Source of the DNA: an uncultured Veillonella sp.
GTDB lineage: Bacteria > Bacillota_C > Negativicutes > Veillonellales > Veillonellaceae
Direction: 5' to 3'
DNA: 16,504 nucleotides
Assembly: GCA_900765235.1 (NCBI GenBank)
Contig: CAAFRK010000170.1
Location: forward strand, 1-16,504
In this document: positions 8,863-16,504 of the stretch, in pieces
Numbering within the stretch: position 1 is the first letter of the stretch
How the letters are laid out: each line of letters opens with the position of its first letter
Notes under the pieces: model-generated
Seen by the model: the letters and a program-made list of their open reading frames with translations, nothing else
Told to the model about the DNA's origin: nothing
Database searches by the model: none
Translations under genes and position numbers: made by a program

Positions 8863-9315
8863 TTAGAAAAGGAATAACCACAGTAAAAATAATGCCATAC
8901 AGAATAAAATAATGCCTAAAATAATACGTTCCTGAACGATAGAACGTTGGCGTTTTCGTTGACGCGTTTCTAAGGACATACGCTTTTTAGAGGTTTGGTA
9001 TTCAACGAATTCACTTTGCACCAAATTTGGCGCAGCTTGTGCCTTCTGGCGCGTCACAGAACGCAAAGAAAACGTATCTATATCACCTACTTGACTTTGG
9101 TAGGCTTTTACCAAGCGATCTCCATCAAGATCTAAATAATTACCGTAATTACGAATAAATCCTTTTACGTAGACCTGACCAGGAATGATGTCATACTTAC
9201 CATCTTCGATAGCTTCCAAATAGGTTGTCTTAATGTGCAGCACTTGCTCCACATCTTTAAAGGTTAGATTACGTCTTACCCGTTCACGTCGTAATTCTTC
9301 GCCTAATTCAGCCAT
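8863..9315 (-). CDS. rodZ: RodZ-like helix-turn-helix membrane protein, short form
   Basis: Cytoskeletal adaptor related to RodZ, which ties MreB filaments to the cell-wall machinery. Of 150 residues, the first 80 are the RodZ helix-turn-helix domain: LGEELRRERVRRNLTFKDVE, then TTYLEAIEDGKYDIIPGQVYVKGFIRNYG, including the conserved PGxVYVKGFIRNYA-type motif. A basic juxtamembrane segment (RKRQRS, about 120-125) leads to one membrane helix (about 130-150). The protein stops right after the helix, in LWLFLF, so the extracytoplasmic domain seen in most relatives is absent. No frameshift explains this, since ygiQ starts almost at once. Ribosome site AAAGGA precedes ATG. It follows ftsK by 47 bases, and ftsK-rodZ neighbourhoods are common in Firmicutes. 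Confidence 0.9.
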   Translation of the reverse strand: MAELGEELRRERVRRNLTFKDVEQVLHIKTTYLEAIEDGKYDIIPGQVYVKGFIRNYGNYLDLDGDRLVKAYQSQVGDIDTFSLRSVTRQKAQAAPNLVQSEFVEYQTSKKRMSLETRQRKRQRSIVQERIILGIILFCMALFLLWLFLF

Positions 9316-9362
9316 TTTCGTTCCTTTCTAACTCTACATACTACTCAATCGTAATCATTTAA

Positions 9363-12107
9363 TTATTGTTCATCATTGGAGTCCGAGAAATATCGAGCCT
9401 TTGCTTGTTCAGGACTCATTAAAATTTCTCGAGCCTTACTGCCCATGCTAGGGCCAACGATTTTAAGATCTTCCATCGTATCTACCAGACGAGCCGCACG
9501 AGTATAACCTATGCGGAATCGACGTTGCAACATGGATACAGAAGCTTGACCAGATTCCATTACAAGGTTAACAGCACGCTCTAATAATTCATCGCGGTAA
9601 ATATCATTTTCTTCAGATGATTCTTTCTCTGTTTCCTTTTCAGCCTCTTGCGTAACAGTATCATCATATTCTGGTTCTCGTTGAGCTTTTACAAATTCCA
9701 CAAGATGTTCCACTTCATCATCAGAGATGAATGCACCTTGTACACGAATTGGTTTATTCGCCCCAATTGGAGCAAACAACATATCACCTTTACCGAGTAA
9801 TTTTTCTGCTCCCGCCATATCGAGGATGGTACGGGAGTCAATTTGAGAACCTACGGCAAAGGAAATACGGCTCGGTACATTGGCCTTAATAGAACCAGTA
9901 ATAACGTTAACAGATGGACGTTGTGTAGCAAGTACCATATGAATACCCGCAGCACGCGCCATTTGTGCTAAGCGGCTAATAGATTCTTCAATATCATCAG
10001 GAGCTGTCATCATAAGGTCAGCTAACTCATCGATGATTAATACAATCAACGGCATAGCCGCTTTAGGATGCGCTTCGTTATAGCTCTTAATATCGCGTTT
10101 ACCAGACGCTGCAAAGGCTTTATAACGGGCCTCCATTTCACGAACGGCCCAGCGCAATACAGCAGCTGCTTTTTTCATGTCTGTTACAACTGGCGCCATC
10201 AAATGAGGAATGCCGTTATAAATAGACAATTCAACCATCTTAGGGTCGATTAATAATAACTTGACCTCTTCCGGTTTACGACTAAATAGAATACTGGAAA
10301 TCAACGTATTAACACATACAGACTTACCAGAACCCGTAGTACCTGCTACGAGCAAGTGAGGCATCTTCGCAAGGTCAGTAATAACAGGTTTACCTGCAAT
10401 ATCCTTACCAAGACCAACTGGAATGCCACCACGAGCATCCTTGAAGTCACTGCAATCAAGAACATCGCGCAAATGTACAGCCTCTGTTGTCTTATTAGGA
10501 ACCTCAATACCAATAGCGGATTTACCAGGAATTGGCGCCTCCATACGAATATGTTGAGCCGCTAAATTAAGGGCAATATCATCTGTTAAATTAACGATTC
10601 GGCTAACCTTCACACCTGGTGCAGGTTCAATTTCATAACGTGTAACAGTTGGGCCTTGCGTTGCATTAACGACCTTAGCAGTAATGCCAAAGTTACTCAA
10701 TACATTTTCAAGCATCATTGCATTTTGTGCTACTTCTTCACCATTGCTTTGACTCCCCTTCCCTTTCGCCAAAATATCAAGGCTTGGGAAATGGTAAGGT
10801 CTATCATAGGTACGGTGAATTTGACCCTCTTTAGACACTGCCACTTGTGCTGTATCTTCTGTAGTACTAATGGTAGACGGTACTTGCAAGCTCATGCCAT
10901 TCATACCTGCACCAGCACTTACAGAACTTGCAGCAGCACCTGTTCCAGGTACAGCAGAAGCTATAGCAGCGTGATTAGTTTCCAAGGGACCAATCGTTGT
11001 ATTTTGATATGTGAACTCCGGCTGTTCCACATGAGTATTGTCTACTGATTCAGAATCATCTGTATACCCTTCATCTGGAGTATATGTATAATCCTCATCT
11101 GGAACATATACATAATCATCACCTGTAGATCTACTAGCATCAGAGAATTGATCGAAATCATCTGCATCATAAGACTTAGCATCACCAGAAGCTTCAGAAA
11201 TATTCGCCAATTGTTCCGCTGCTCGATTGCGGGCCTCTATCTCGGCTAATTCTTTCCAAGATGTAGGAGCCTTTGGTGTTTCCACAGTTGTCACTGTGTC
11301 TACCATAGGTTCATTCTCTACAAGTGTACTAGTTTCAAAATTATCTCTATCAGCAGTTATACCGCGTTTTTCCAATGCATCTAGCGCTTGATCGGCAGCA
11401 TCAGCAAATCGTGTATCCTTTTCCCTGTTATACGCTTTACGTTGCTCTGCAGCTTCTTTGCGTTGTTCGTTCCAGTCTTCAAAGACCTCTTTAGCTACAG
11501 CCACCTTTTCAGCAGCCACTTCTTTAGCTACATCTAATCCTACTTGAGTTTTATCCGCCGCTTTTTGCAAGCCACTGCGTAAGGATAAACGGGTAATTAG
11601 AATGCCAAAGGCAAGTAATAAGAACACATCTAAAATGATAGCCCCTAGTTCACCTAATAATGTGCGAAGGAATGTAGCGATGGCGCCACCTACAACACCA
11701 CCTTGATTAGCCAATTGCGTTGTGATAAGTTCCTGCCCCTCAGGAACGCGCCACAATGGAACGAGAGCTAGCAAAAATAGGAAGAACAAGGTCATTACAA
11801 CGCCTCGTTTAGTAATGGAAATAAATGTTCCCTTATACAATAATCGCCAGCCTACCCAGAAAACGCCAAGACATGGAATAATGCCGCCTAGGCCAAAGCC
11901 ATAACGGAATATACCTGTTAAAATCTGTCCTACAAGACCGAGTTCAAAGCCAAAGAACCCGAGAAGGGAAATAACTGCAAAGGCAATGACAATTAAGCCT
12001 TTAACTTCGCTACGCAAGGAAAATCCTTGAGATTTAGTTTGCTGTTTTGTACTCGTTCTCTTTCGTCGTGTATTTCGTTTTTTGGTGGAAGTTTTTTCTT
12101 CTGCCAT
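9363..12107 (-). CDS. ftsK: DNA translocase FtsK (FtsK/SpoIIIE family)
   Basis: Septal DNA pump that clears and aligns chromosome ends before division. A basic N-terminus (KKRNTRRKR) precedes four predicted membrane helices between about residues 30 and 185. A long variable linker (about 190-450) is acidic, Ala- and Tyr-rich and contains a short repeat of DYxYxPDE. The motor domain follows: Walker A GTTGSGKS near residue 590, LLIDPKMVELS, the Walker B region VLIIDELADLM, then ATQRPSVNVITG. The last 80 residues are the winged-helix gamma domain (MLQRRFRIGYTRAARLVDTME), which reads DNA polarity sequences. I chose ATG 12107 (MAEEK) over the in-frame TTG at 12119; the AAGGGG ribosome site is 13 bases from the former and nearly touches the latter. 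It has its own candidate promoter downstream of rarA. Confidence 0.96.
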   Translation of the reverse strand: MAEEKTSTKKRNTRRKRTSTKQQTKSQGFSLRSEVKGLIVIAFAVISLLGFFGFELGLVGQILTGIFRYGFGLGGIIPCLGVFWVGWRLLYKGTFISITKRGVVMTLFFLFLLALVPLWRVPEGQELITTQLANQGGVVGGAIATFLRTLLGELGAIILDVFLLLAFGILITRLSLRSGLQKAADKTQVGLDVAKEVAAEKVAVAKEVFEDWNEQRKEAAEQRKAYNREKDTRFADAADQALDALEKRGITADRDNFETSTLVENEPMVDTVTTVETPKAPTSWKELAEIEARNRAAEQLANISEASGDAKSYDADDFDQFSDASRSTGDDYVYVPDEDYTYTPDEGYTDDSESVDNTHVEQPEFTYQNTTIGPLETNHAAIASAVPGTGAAASSVSAGAGMNGMSLQVPSTISTTEDTAQVAVSKEGQIHRTYDRPYHFPSLDILAKGKGSQSNGEEVAQNAMMLENVLSNFGITAKVVNATQGPTVTRYEIEPAPGVKVSRIVNLTDDIALNLAAQHIRMEAPIPGKSAIGIEVPNKTTEAVHLRDVLDCSDFKDARGGIPVGLGKDIAGKPVITDLAKMPHLLVAGTTGSGKSVCVNTLISSILFSRKPEEVKLLLIDPKMVELSIYNGIPHLMAPVVTDMKKAAAVLRWAVREMEARYKAFAASGKRDIKSYNEAHPKAAMPLIVLIIDELADLMMTAPDDIEESISRLAQMARAAGIHMVLATQRPSVNVITGSIKANVPSRISFAVGSQIDSRTILDMAGAEKLLGKGDMLFAPIGANKPIRVQGAFISDDEVEHLVEFVKAQREPEYDDTVTQEAEKETEKESSEENDIYRDELLERAVNLVMESGQASVSMLQRRFRIGYTRAARLVDTMEDLKIVGPSMGSKAREILMSPEQAKARYFSDSNDEQ

Positions 12108-12159
12108 AAATCTATACAAACCCCTTACTATATAACACTACTGTAAATTAACTTATCAT

Positions 12160-12172
12160 TATATTATAGCAT
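12160..12172 (-). promoter_or_regulatory. Extended -10 promoter upstream of ftsK
   Basis: On the minus strand a consensus -10 box TATAAT (12168-12163) is preceded by TGC, giving the extended -10 form TGnTATAAT. No good -35 box lies at the right distance, which is tolerated by extended -10 promoters. It sits in the 69-base gap after rarA and would give a leader of roughly 50 bases before ftsK. Sequence match is direct; use is inferred. Confidence 0.55.
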
Positions 12173-12188
12173 ATATCGAAGTATTTAG

Positions 12189-13490
12189 TTAGCTTTTACG
12201 CCGTTCCTCCCAGTCACGAAGTAACTGTTCTTCTTTCCCTCTTTTAATACCATTGTAATATGTAGCATCCTTAAGAGGTGTTGGTAAATACTGCTGCTGT
12301 ACATAGCCATTCGGATAGTTATGAGCATATTTATAGGTGTTCCCATGGCCTAATTTGCTAGCCCCACTGTAATGACTATCTTTTAAATGATCTGGAACCT
12401 GACCACATTCCTTATGACGCACATCGGCAATAGCTGCATCGATTGCCATATAAGCAGAATTACTTTTCGGCGCTAAGGCTACATAGCAAGCCGCCTCAGA
12501 TAATATAATGCGCGCTTCAGGGAAGCCTACCATATGAGCGGCTTGAGCGGCTGCATTGGCGAGAATCAAAGCTTGAGGATCTGCTAGACCTACATCCTCA
12601 GCAGCACAAATTACGATACGACGAGCGATAAAGTTAGGATCTTCGCCAGCTTCAATCATACGTGCCAAGTAGTGCATCGTCGCTTGCACATCAGAACCAC
12701 GCATACTTTTAATAAATGCAGAGATCGTATCGTAGTGGCTATCACCTTTTTTATCGTATGTATAAATACGGCGGCCTACGACCTTTTCAAGGACCTCTAT
12801 AGTAATAGTCCCTTCATCGGGTACCATCGCTGCAGCCTGCTCTAAAATATTTAAAGCCATACGCCCATCGCCATTGACGAAAATCCCCACATCTTCAAGA
12901 ACCTCATCTGTCACCTGTAGATGACGTTTACCAAGGCCTACCTCTTCATCTGTAATAGCACGGCGCAAAATTTGGCCTATAGCCTTTGGTGTAAGCGCTT
13001 CTAGGGTAATTAACCTTAGACGAGATAAAAGTGGTCTATTTACCTCAAAAAATGGATTTTCTGTAGTAGCGCCAATGAGGATGATTGTGCCATCCTCTAC
13101 ACAAGGTAAAAGTACATCTTGTTGGCTTTTATTAAAACGGTGAATTTCATCGAGGAATAAAATGGTTCGTTGTTGTAAAGATCGCACTCGCTTACGAGCA
13201 TCCTCTATGATATTACGCAGCTCACCTATGCCCGCATTAGTAGCATTTAAATTGACAAAATGACTATTGCTAACCTTCGCGATAATACCTGCTAGTGTAG
13301 TTTTACCCGTTCCACAAGGGCCATAAAAAAGCATAGATGGAATTGTATCCTTTTCAACCATGGCGCGCAAGAAAGTCCCCTTCCCTACCGCTTTTTCTTG
13401 ACCATATAAATGGTCTAATGTGGTAGGACGCATACGCACCGGTAACGGTTCATACGTATTGGTAGGCGTCATATCAAATAAACTATCCAT
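12189..13490 (-). CDS. rarA: Replication-associated recombination protein RarA (MgsA), AAA+ ATPase
   Basis: AAA+ ATPase related to the clamp loader and to eukaryotic WRNIP1; it acts at stalled replication forks with SSB and RecA. The 433-residue product is of family length. The start [21 protein letters not shown] is the usual RarA opening. Walker A is GPCGTGKTT at residues 57-65; the third residue is Cys where Pro is common. Walker [16 protein letters not shown] begins at residue 111, sensor-1 [13 protein letters not shown] follows, and the C-terminal half has the tetramerisation region ([22 protein letters not shown], then [19 protein letters not shown]). The start MDSLFDMTP has only a weak ribosome site, so ATG at residue 7 is an alternative. 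Its place beside 6S RNA and aspS is conserved in Firmicutes. Confidence 0.97.
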   Translation of the reverse strand: MDSLFDMTPTNTYEPLPVRMRPTTLDHLYGQEKAVGKGTFLRAMVEKDTIPSMLFYGPCGTGKTTLAGIIAKVSNSHFVNLNATNAGIGELRNIIEDARKRVRSLQQRTILFLDEIHRFNKSQQDVLLPCVEDGTIILIGATTENPFFEVNRPLLSRLRLITLEALTPKAIGQILRRAITDEEVGLGKRHLQVTDEVLEDVGIFVNGDGRMALNILEQAAAMVPDEGTITIEVLEKVVGRRIYTYDKKGDSHYDTISAFIKSMRGSDVQATMHYLARMIEAGEDPNFIARRIVICAAEDVGLADPQALILANAAAQAAHMVGFPEARIILSEAACYVALAPKSNSAYMAIDAAIADVRHKECGQVPDHLKDSHYSGASKLGHGNTYKYAHNYPNGYVQQQYLPTPLKDATYYNGIKRGKEEQLLRDWEERRKS

Positions 13491-13632
13491 TCTATCAGCT
13501 CAATACATAACATCTTATCTATTAACTCTAAAGTTTTATTACTCGTACAGTCCAGTAAATTGTATTCATTAAGAATATAATTTATAGATCAATAGCCTAT
13601 AATAACGATATTGGCTGGTCTTTTCTATATAT

Positions 13633-13661
13633 AGTATATGACATTACATGCCATTTTTACA
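13633..13661 (-). promoter_or_regulatory. Candidate rarA promoter
   Basis: On the minus strand TGTAAA (13661-13656), a 17-base spacer and TATACT (13638-13633) form a plausible promoter directly after the 6S terminator. The -35 box is weak. It would give a leader of about 135 bases before rarA. The remaining A+T-rich sequence from 13491 to 13632 shows no convincing gene. Low to moderate confidence. Confidence 0.35.
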
Positions 13662-13664
13662 CGC

Positions 13665-13684
13665 AAAAAAGCCCCACCATGCCG
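13665..13684 (-). terminator. Intrinsic terminator of 6S RNA
   Basis: The 3' arm of the 6S closing stem (CAUGGUGGGGC, 13681-13671) is followed directly by six U residues (13670-13665). The stem partner can be the RNA's own 5' end or, as a local alternative, CCCACC at 13722-13717, which is complementary to GGUGGG at 13678-13673. Either could drive termination. Sequence features are direct; which hairpin acts is unknown. Confidence 0.7.
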
Positions 13685-13844
13685 TAATGTACCGCGTTTT
13701 GATCCTGCTTAGGGCAGGTGGGTGTCCTCCTCATCCTTCAGTTGTCCCGTAAGGGCGTAACGTTCAGACGAGAGTTCGGACTCCCGAAGTAAATGTGTTG
13801 GCTCAAAACTGCGATATCACACGCACATGGCAGGGATATCTTAT
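13665..13844 (-). ncRNA. ssrS: 6S RNA (regulator of RNA polymerase holoenzyme)
   Basis: Small RNA of about 180 bases that mimics an open promoter and sequesters the housekeeping RNA polymerase. The RNA ends pair: CCCUGCCAUG near the 5' end with CAUGGUGGGG near the 3' end, and further in GUUUUG with CAAAAC and CGC with GCG. Inside this long closing stem lies a bubble. Its 3' side contains a small hairpin CCUGC-CCUAA-GCAGG, typical of 6S RNA, and its 5' side contains AGUUUUGAGCCAAC. That segment closely resembles the template for product RNA in Bacillus 6S-1 as I recall it (AGUUUUGACCGAAC). Location between aspS and rarA matches the Firmicute arrangement. A promoter and a U-tract frame it. SRP RNA, RNase P RNA and tmRNA were considered but their hallmark motifs are absent. 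Confidence 0.88.
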
Positions 13845-13850
13845 ACATAA

Positions 13851-13879
13851 ATAGTATCAGAAAGATTCGTAATTAACAA
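13851..13879 (-). promoter_or_regulatory. Sigma-A type promoter of 6S RNA
   Basis: On the minus strand -35 TTGTTA (13879-13874), a 17-base spacer and -10 TACTAT (13856-13851) predict a start near 13844, which is where the 6S closing stem begins. No terminator is evident between aspS and this promoter, so some 6S RNA could also come from processed read-through of hisS-aspS. Confidence 0.72.
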
Positions 13880-13919
13880 GTCTTGACATTTCAAATTTAA
13901 TCAATTCTTGCCTATGTTT

Positions 13920-15737
13920 TTACACCAAAGATTGCTCTTCTTCTTCCTCGATATCTGGTTTAATATGCAACTCTTTTAATTGCTTAGGTTCTACTTCAGA
14001 TGGAGCTTGGCTCATGATATCAGAAGCAGATTGAGTTTTAGGGAATGCGATTACGTCGCGGATAGATTGACGTTTTGCCATCAACATAACAAGACGATCA
14101 AGGCCGAATGCACAACCAGCATGAGGAGGTGCACCGTATTGGAATGCATCAAGCATGAAGCCGAATTTAGATTTAGCTTCTTCTTCAGATAAACCAATAG
14201 CTTTGAATACTTTTTCTTGTACATCGGATTGGTAAATACGCAAGGAACCGCCACCGATTTCAACACCGTTCAATACCATATCGTAAGCAATCGCTTTTAC
14301 GCTACCAGGATCAGATTCCAATTTATCAAGATCTTCATGACGAGGCATTGTGAACGGATGGTGCATTGCAACATAACGTTTTTCATCTTCGTTATATTCG
14401 AACATAGGGAAATCAGTTACCCATGTGAATGCCAATTTATCTTGGTCAATCATGTTCATGCGGCGTGCCATTTCAAGGCGCAATTCACCTAATGCACGTG
14501 CCACAGTAGCAGGTTTATCAGCAATCATCAATACAAGGTCGCCACCTTTAGCGCCCATTTTTTCACCGATATTGCGGATTGTATCTTCACCTAAGAACTT
14601 CATGATTTGAGACTTGATGGAACCATCTTCATTGAAGCAAGCCCATGCAAGGCCTTTTGCACCGTAACGGTTAACATATTCAACGAGGTCATCAAGTTCA
14701 CGACGTGGAATACCAGCATCGCCAGGTACAACGATACCTTTAACTACACCACCGTTATCGATTACAGAGCGGAATACTTTAAATTCTGTATCTTTTACAA
14801 GATCAGTTACATCAGTAAAGGCCATGTCGAAGCGAAGGTCTGGTTTATCAGAACCGTATTTATCCATTGCTTCATCCCATGTAATACGAGGCATAGGCAA
14901 TGGAATTTCTTTGCCCAATGTAGTTTTAAATACATGAGCAATCATTTCTTCAAGCATAGAGTAAATGTCTTCTTCATCTACGAAGGACATTTCCAAGTCG
15001 AGCTGAGTGAACTCAGGTTGACGGTCTGCACGCAAATCTTCATCGCGGAAGCAACGAACGATTTGGAAGTATTTTTCATAACCAGCAACCATCAAGATTT
15101 GTTTGAAAATTTGTGGAGATTGTGGCAATGCATAGAATGTACCAGCATTTACACGAGAAGGTACTAAATAGTCACGAGCGCCTTCTGGTGTAGATTTAGT
15201 AAGCATTGGAGTTTCAATTTCCAAGAAATCGCGGCTATCGAAGAAGTCGCGCATTGCTTTCGTTACTTTGTGACGCAAAATCAAGTTGCGTTGCATTTCT
15301 GGACGACGCAAGTCAAGGTAACGATATTTCAAACGAATATTTTCATCTACATCGATATCATCTTGAATATAGAATGGAGGAGTTTTAGCGGAGTTCAATA
15401 CGCGCAACTCTTCACAGAACATTTCGTATGCACCTGTAGGAAGGTTTGGATTAATAGCGGCTTCATCACGTTTTGTAATTTTACCACGTACACAAAGTAC
15501 ATATTCATTACGAACATCCTCTGCTTTGTGGAAAGATTCTACGTTATGGTCTGGAGACGCTACTACTTGTACTACGCCAGAACGATCGCGTAAATCCAAG
15601 AAAATCAAACCACCGTGGTCACGACGGCGTTCAACCCAACCACATAATACGACCTCTTTACCTACCTCTTGTTCAGAGATGGTGCCACAACCGTGCGTAC
15701 GGTGTAAGCCTTGCATTGTTTCCATTCTAATTGTCAT
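13920..15737 (-). CDS. aspS: Aspartyl-tRNA synthetase (bacterial type)
   Basis: Class II aminoacyl-tRNA synthetase that charges tRNA-Asp, 605 residues, full length. The N-terminal OB-fold anticodon domain contains GWVERRRDHGGLIFLDLRDR. The catalytic core has motif 2 FRDEDLRADRQPEFTQLD and the bacterial insertion (about 290-420). It closes with motif 3 (GCAFGLDRLVML) and an acidic tail. His41, at the place of E. coli Leu30, is the residue type linked to non-discriminating enzymes that also charge tRNA-Asn. The start is set by an ATGA overlap with the hisS stop, so the two are translationally coupled; ATG codons at residues 5 and 8 are alternatives. hisS-aspS is a standard Firmicute operon. Any T-box leader would be upstream of hisS, outside the window. 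Confidence 0.98.
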   Translation of the reverse strand: MTIRMETMQGLHRTHGCGTISEQEVGKEVVLCGWVERRRDHGGLIFLDLRDRSGVVQVVASPDHNVESFHKAEDVRNEYVLCVRGKITKRDEAAINPNLPTGAYEMFCEELRVLNSAKTPPFYIQDDIDVDENIRLKYRYLDLRRPEMQRNLILRHKVTKAMRDFFDSRDFLEIETPMLTKSTPEGARDYLVPSRVNAGTFYALPQSPQIFKQILMVAGYEKYFQIVRCFRDEDLRADRQPEFTQLDLEMSFVDEEDIYSMLEEMIAHVFKTTLGKEIPLPMPRITWDEAMDKYGSDKPDLRFDMAFTDVTDLVKDTEFKVFRSVIDNGGVVKGIVVPGDAGIPRRELDDLVEYVNRYGAKGLAWACFNEDGSIKSQIMKFLGEDTIRNIGEKMGAKGGDLVLMIADKPATVARALGELRLEMARRMNMIDQDKLAFTWVTDFPMFEYNEDEKRYVAMHHPFTMPRHEDLDKLESDPGSVKAIAYDMVLNGVEIGGGSLRIYQSDVQEKVFKAIGLSEEEAKSKFGFMLDAFQYGAPPHAGCAFGLDRLVMLMAKRQSIRDVIAFPKTQSASDIMSQAPSEVEPKQLKELHIKPDIEEEEEQSLV

Positions 15738-16504
15738 CCTTTCACCAAAGAAGTTATACGTTCAGAAACTGTATCAAGTGGTACAGTTTCTTGTTCACTA
15801 GTTTCCATGAATCGGATTATGGCTTCCCCACGAGCCAATTCATCATCACCCAATATGATAACATATTTTGCATTAATTTTGTTAGCATATTTTAATTGTG
15901 CCTTCATACTCTTGCCCTGTCCGTCCATTTCAACGGTTACATATGCATCATGTAAAGCTTGGCAAATTTTGAAAGCCTCTACCTTAGCCGCATCACCGAG
16001 AGCCACCACAAATGCAGATGGTTCAACAGTTGGTTCAGGCAACAAGTTTTGCTTTTCAAGAGCTAATAATAAACGCTCCATGCCCATGGCAAAGCCAATG
16101 GCTGGCGTATGAGGGCCATCAAGTTCCTCTACAAGGCCATCGTAACGACCACCACCTGCTACGGCACTTTGTGCGCCTAATGGAGTGTATTGTACTTCGA
16201 ATGCTGTCTTTGTGTAATAATCAAGACCACGTACAAGGCGAGGATTTAATGTATATTGCACATTAGCAGCCGTTAAATATGTCTTCAATTCTTCAAAGTG
16301 ATCATGACACTCTTCACATAAATGTTCGTGAATTTCAGGAGCACCTACGGACAAGGATTTACATGTTTCATTTTTGCAATCCAAGATACGCAAAGGATTT
16401 TTATATAAACGTTCTTGGCAATCACTGCATAATTGTTCTTTTTTAGGTTCAAAGAATTCAATTAATTTTTCACGATATACAGGGCGGCATGTTGGGCAAC
16501 CTAC
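15734..16504 (-). CDS. hisS: Histidyl-tRNA synthetase, C-terminal part (5' end beyond window)
   Basis: Class II synthetase that charges tRNA-His. The window holds 256 codons plus the stop, open to the right edge with no start, out of a usual length of about 420. It begins inside the insertion domain, with four cysteine pairs resembling a zinc-binding module (CPTC, CSDC, CKNETC, CEEC). The catalytic core follows: NPRLVRGLDYYTKTAFEV (histidine-binding region), AGGGRYDGL, and motif 3 GFAMGMERLLL. The last 100 or so residues are the anticodon-binding domain (AFVVALGDAAKVEAFKICQ, then YVIILGDDELARGEAIIR). The TGA stop overlaps the aspS start as ATGA. ATG 16393 is internal and is not the true start. 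Confidence 0.97.
   Translation of the reverse strand, partial: VGCPTCRPVYREKLIEFFEPKKEQLCSDCQERLYKNPLRILDCKNETCKSLSVGAPEIHEHLCEECHDHFEELKTYLTAANVQYTLNPRLVRGLDYYTKTAFEVQYTPLGAQSAVAGGGRYDGLVEELDGPHTPAIGFAMGMERLLLALEKQNLLPEPTVEPSAFVVALGDAAKVEAFKICQALHDAYVTVEMDGQGKSMKAQLKYANKINAKYVIILGDDELARGEAIIRFMETSEQETVPLDTVSERITSLVKG

Noticed and set aside
8863..8865. Frameshift at the end of rodZ
   Set aside because: Only about 40 bases separate the stop from the ygiQ ATG, which leaves no room for a lost extracytoplasmic domain.
11961..11968. GAGAAGGG, resembling the SpoIIIE/FtsK polarity sequence known from Bacillus
   Set aside because: A single copy inside ftsK coding sequence is not evidence; skew across the chromosome would be needed.
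13491..13632. A TATAAT on the plus strand near 13601 as a promoter for a divergent small RNA
   Set aside because: No matching -35 box and no terminator or structured product downstream on that strand.
13665..13844. SRP RNA, RNase P RNA or tmRNA as alternatives for the RNA gene
   Set aside because: The hallmark motifs of those RNAs are absent, while the closing stem, template-like segment and gene context fit 6S RNA.
14607..15167. Plus-strand open frame of 186 codons opposite aspS
   Set aside because: It lies wholly inside a certain gene on the other strand, has odd composition rich in Phe, Cys and His, and matches no family. The similar 150-codon frame opposite recA (2574-3026) is rejected for the same reason.

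Overview
The window is a compact block of housekeeping genes from a low-GC (by eye about 40%) Firmicute-type bacterium. All thirteen protein genes and the one RNA gene lie on the minus strand. The gene order (hisS-aspS-6S RNA-rarA, and cinA-recA beside the RNase Y gene rny) is that of Firmicutes. The short RodZ, the codon use and the protein style suggest a Negativicute, perhaps Veillonella. That assignment is inference from memory of the families; no rRNA is present to fix it.

Layout in the direction of transcription, from high to low coordinates. hisS (C-terminal 256 residues only, cut by the window edge) overlaps aspS by four bases (ATGA). The gap after aspS holds a gene for 6S RNA with its own sigma-A type promoter and a U-tract terminator; its template segment resembles the one used in Bacillus 6S-1 RNA. 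Next comes rarA, a replication-repair AAA+ ATPase. A 69-bp gap with an extended -10 promoter then leads into ftsK (DNA translocase), rodZ (short form), a YgiQ-family radical SAM gene, an orphan membrane-anchored solute-binding protein, rimO (ribosomal protein S12 methylthiotransferase), cinA, recA and recX. The recX 3' end contains an intrinsic terminator that overlaps its stop codon. rny starts again from its own strong promoter and runs off the left edge.

Functionally the block joins translation (HisRS, AspRS, RimO), control of RNA polymerase (6S RNA), chromosome segregation and cell shape (FtsK, RodZ), recombination and fork repair (RarA, RecA, RecX), NAD-cycle salvage linked to competence loci (CinA) and mRNA decay (RNase Y). 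The two genes of unclear role are ygiQ and the solute-binding protein.

I see no mobile element, CRISPR array, tRNA or rRNA, and no clear sign of horizontal transfer. I do not see a wholly new system. The points most worth checking are the 6S RNA and its alternative 3' pairings, the non-discriminating signature in AspRS, the RodZ that lacks an extracytoplasmic domain, the orphan solute-binding protein, the terminator inside recX, and the missing ATG at the rny start. No stretch of more than 300 bases lacks a gene.
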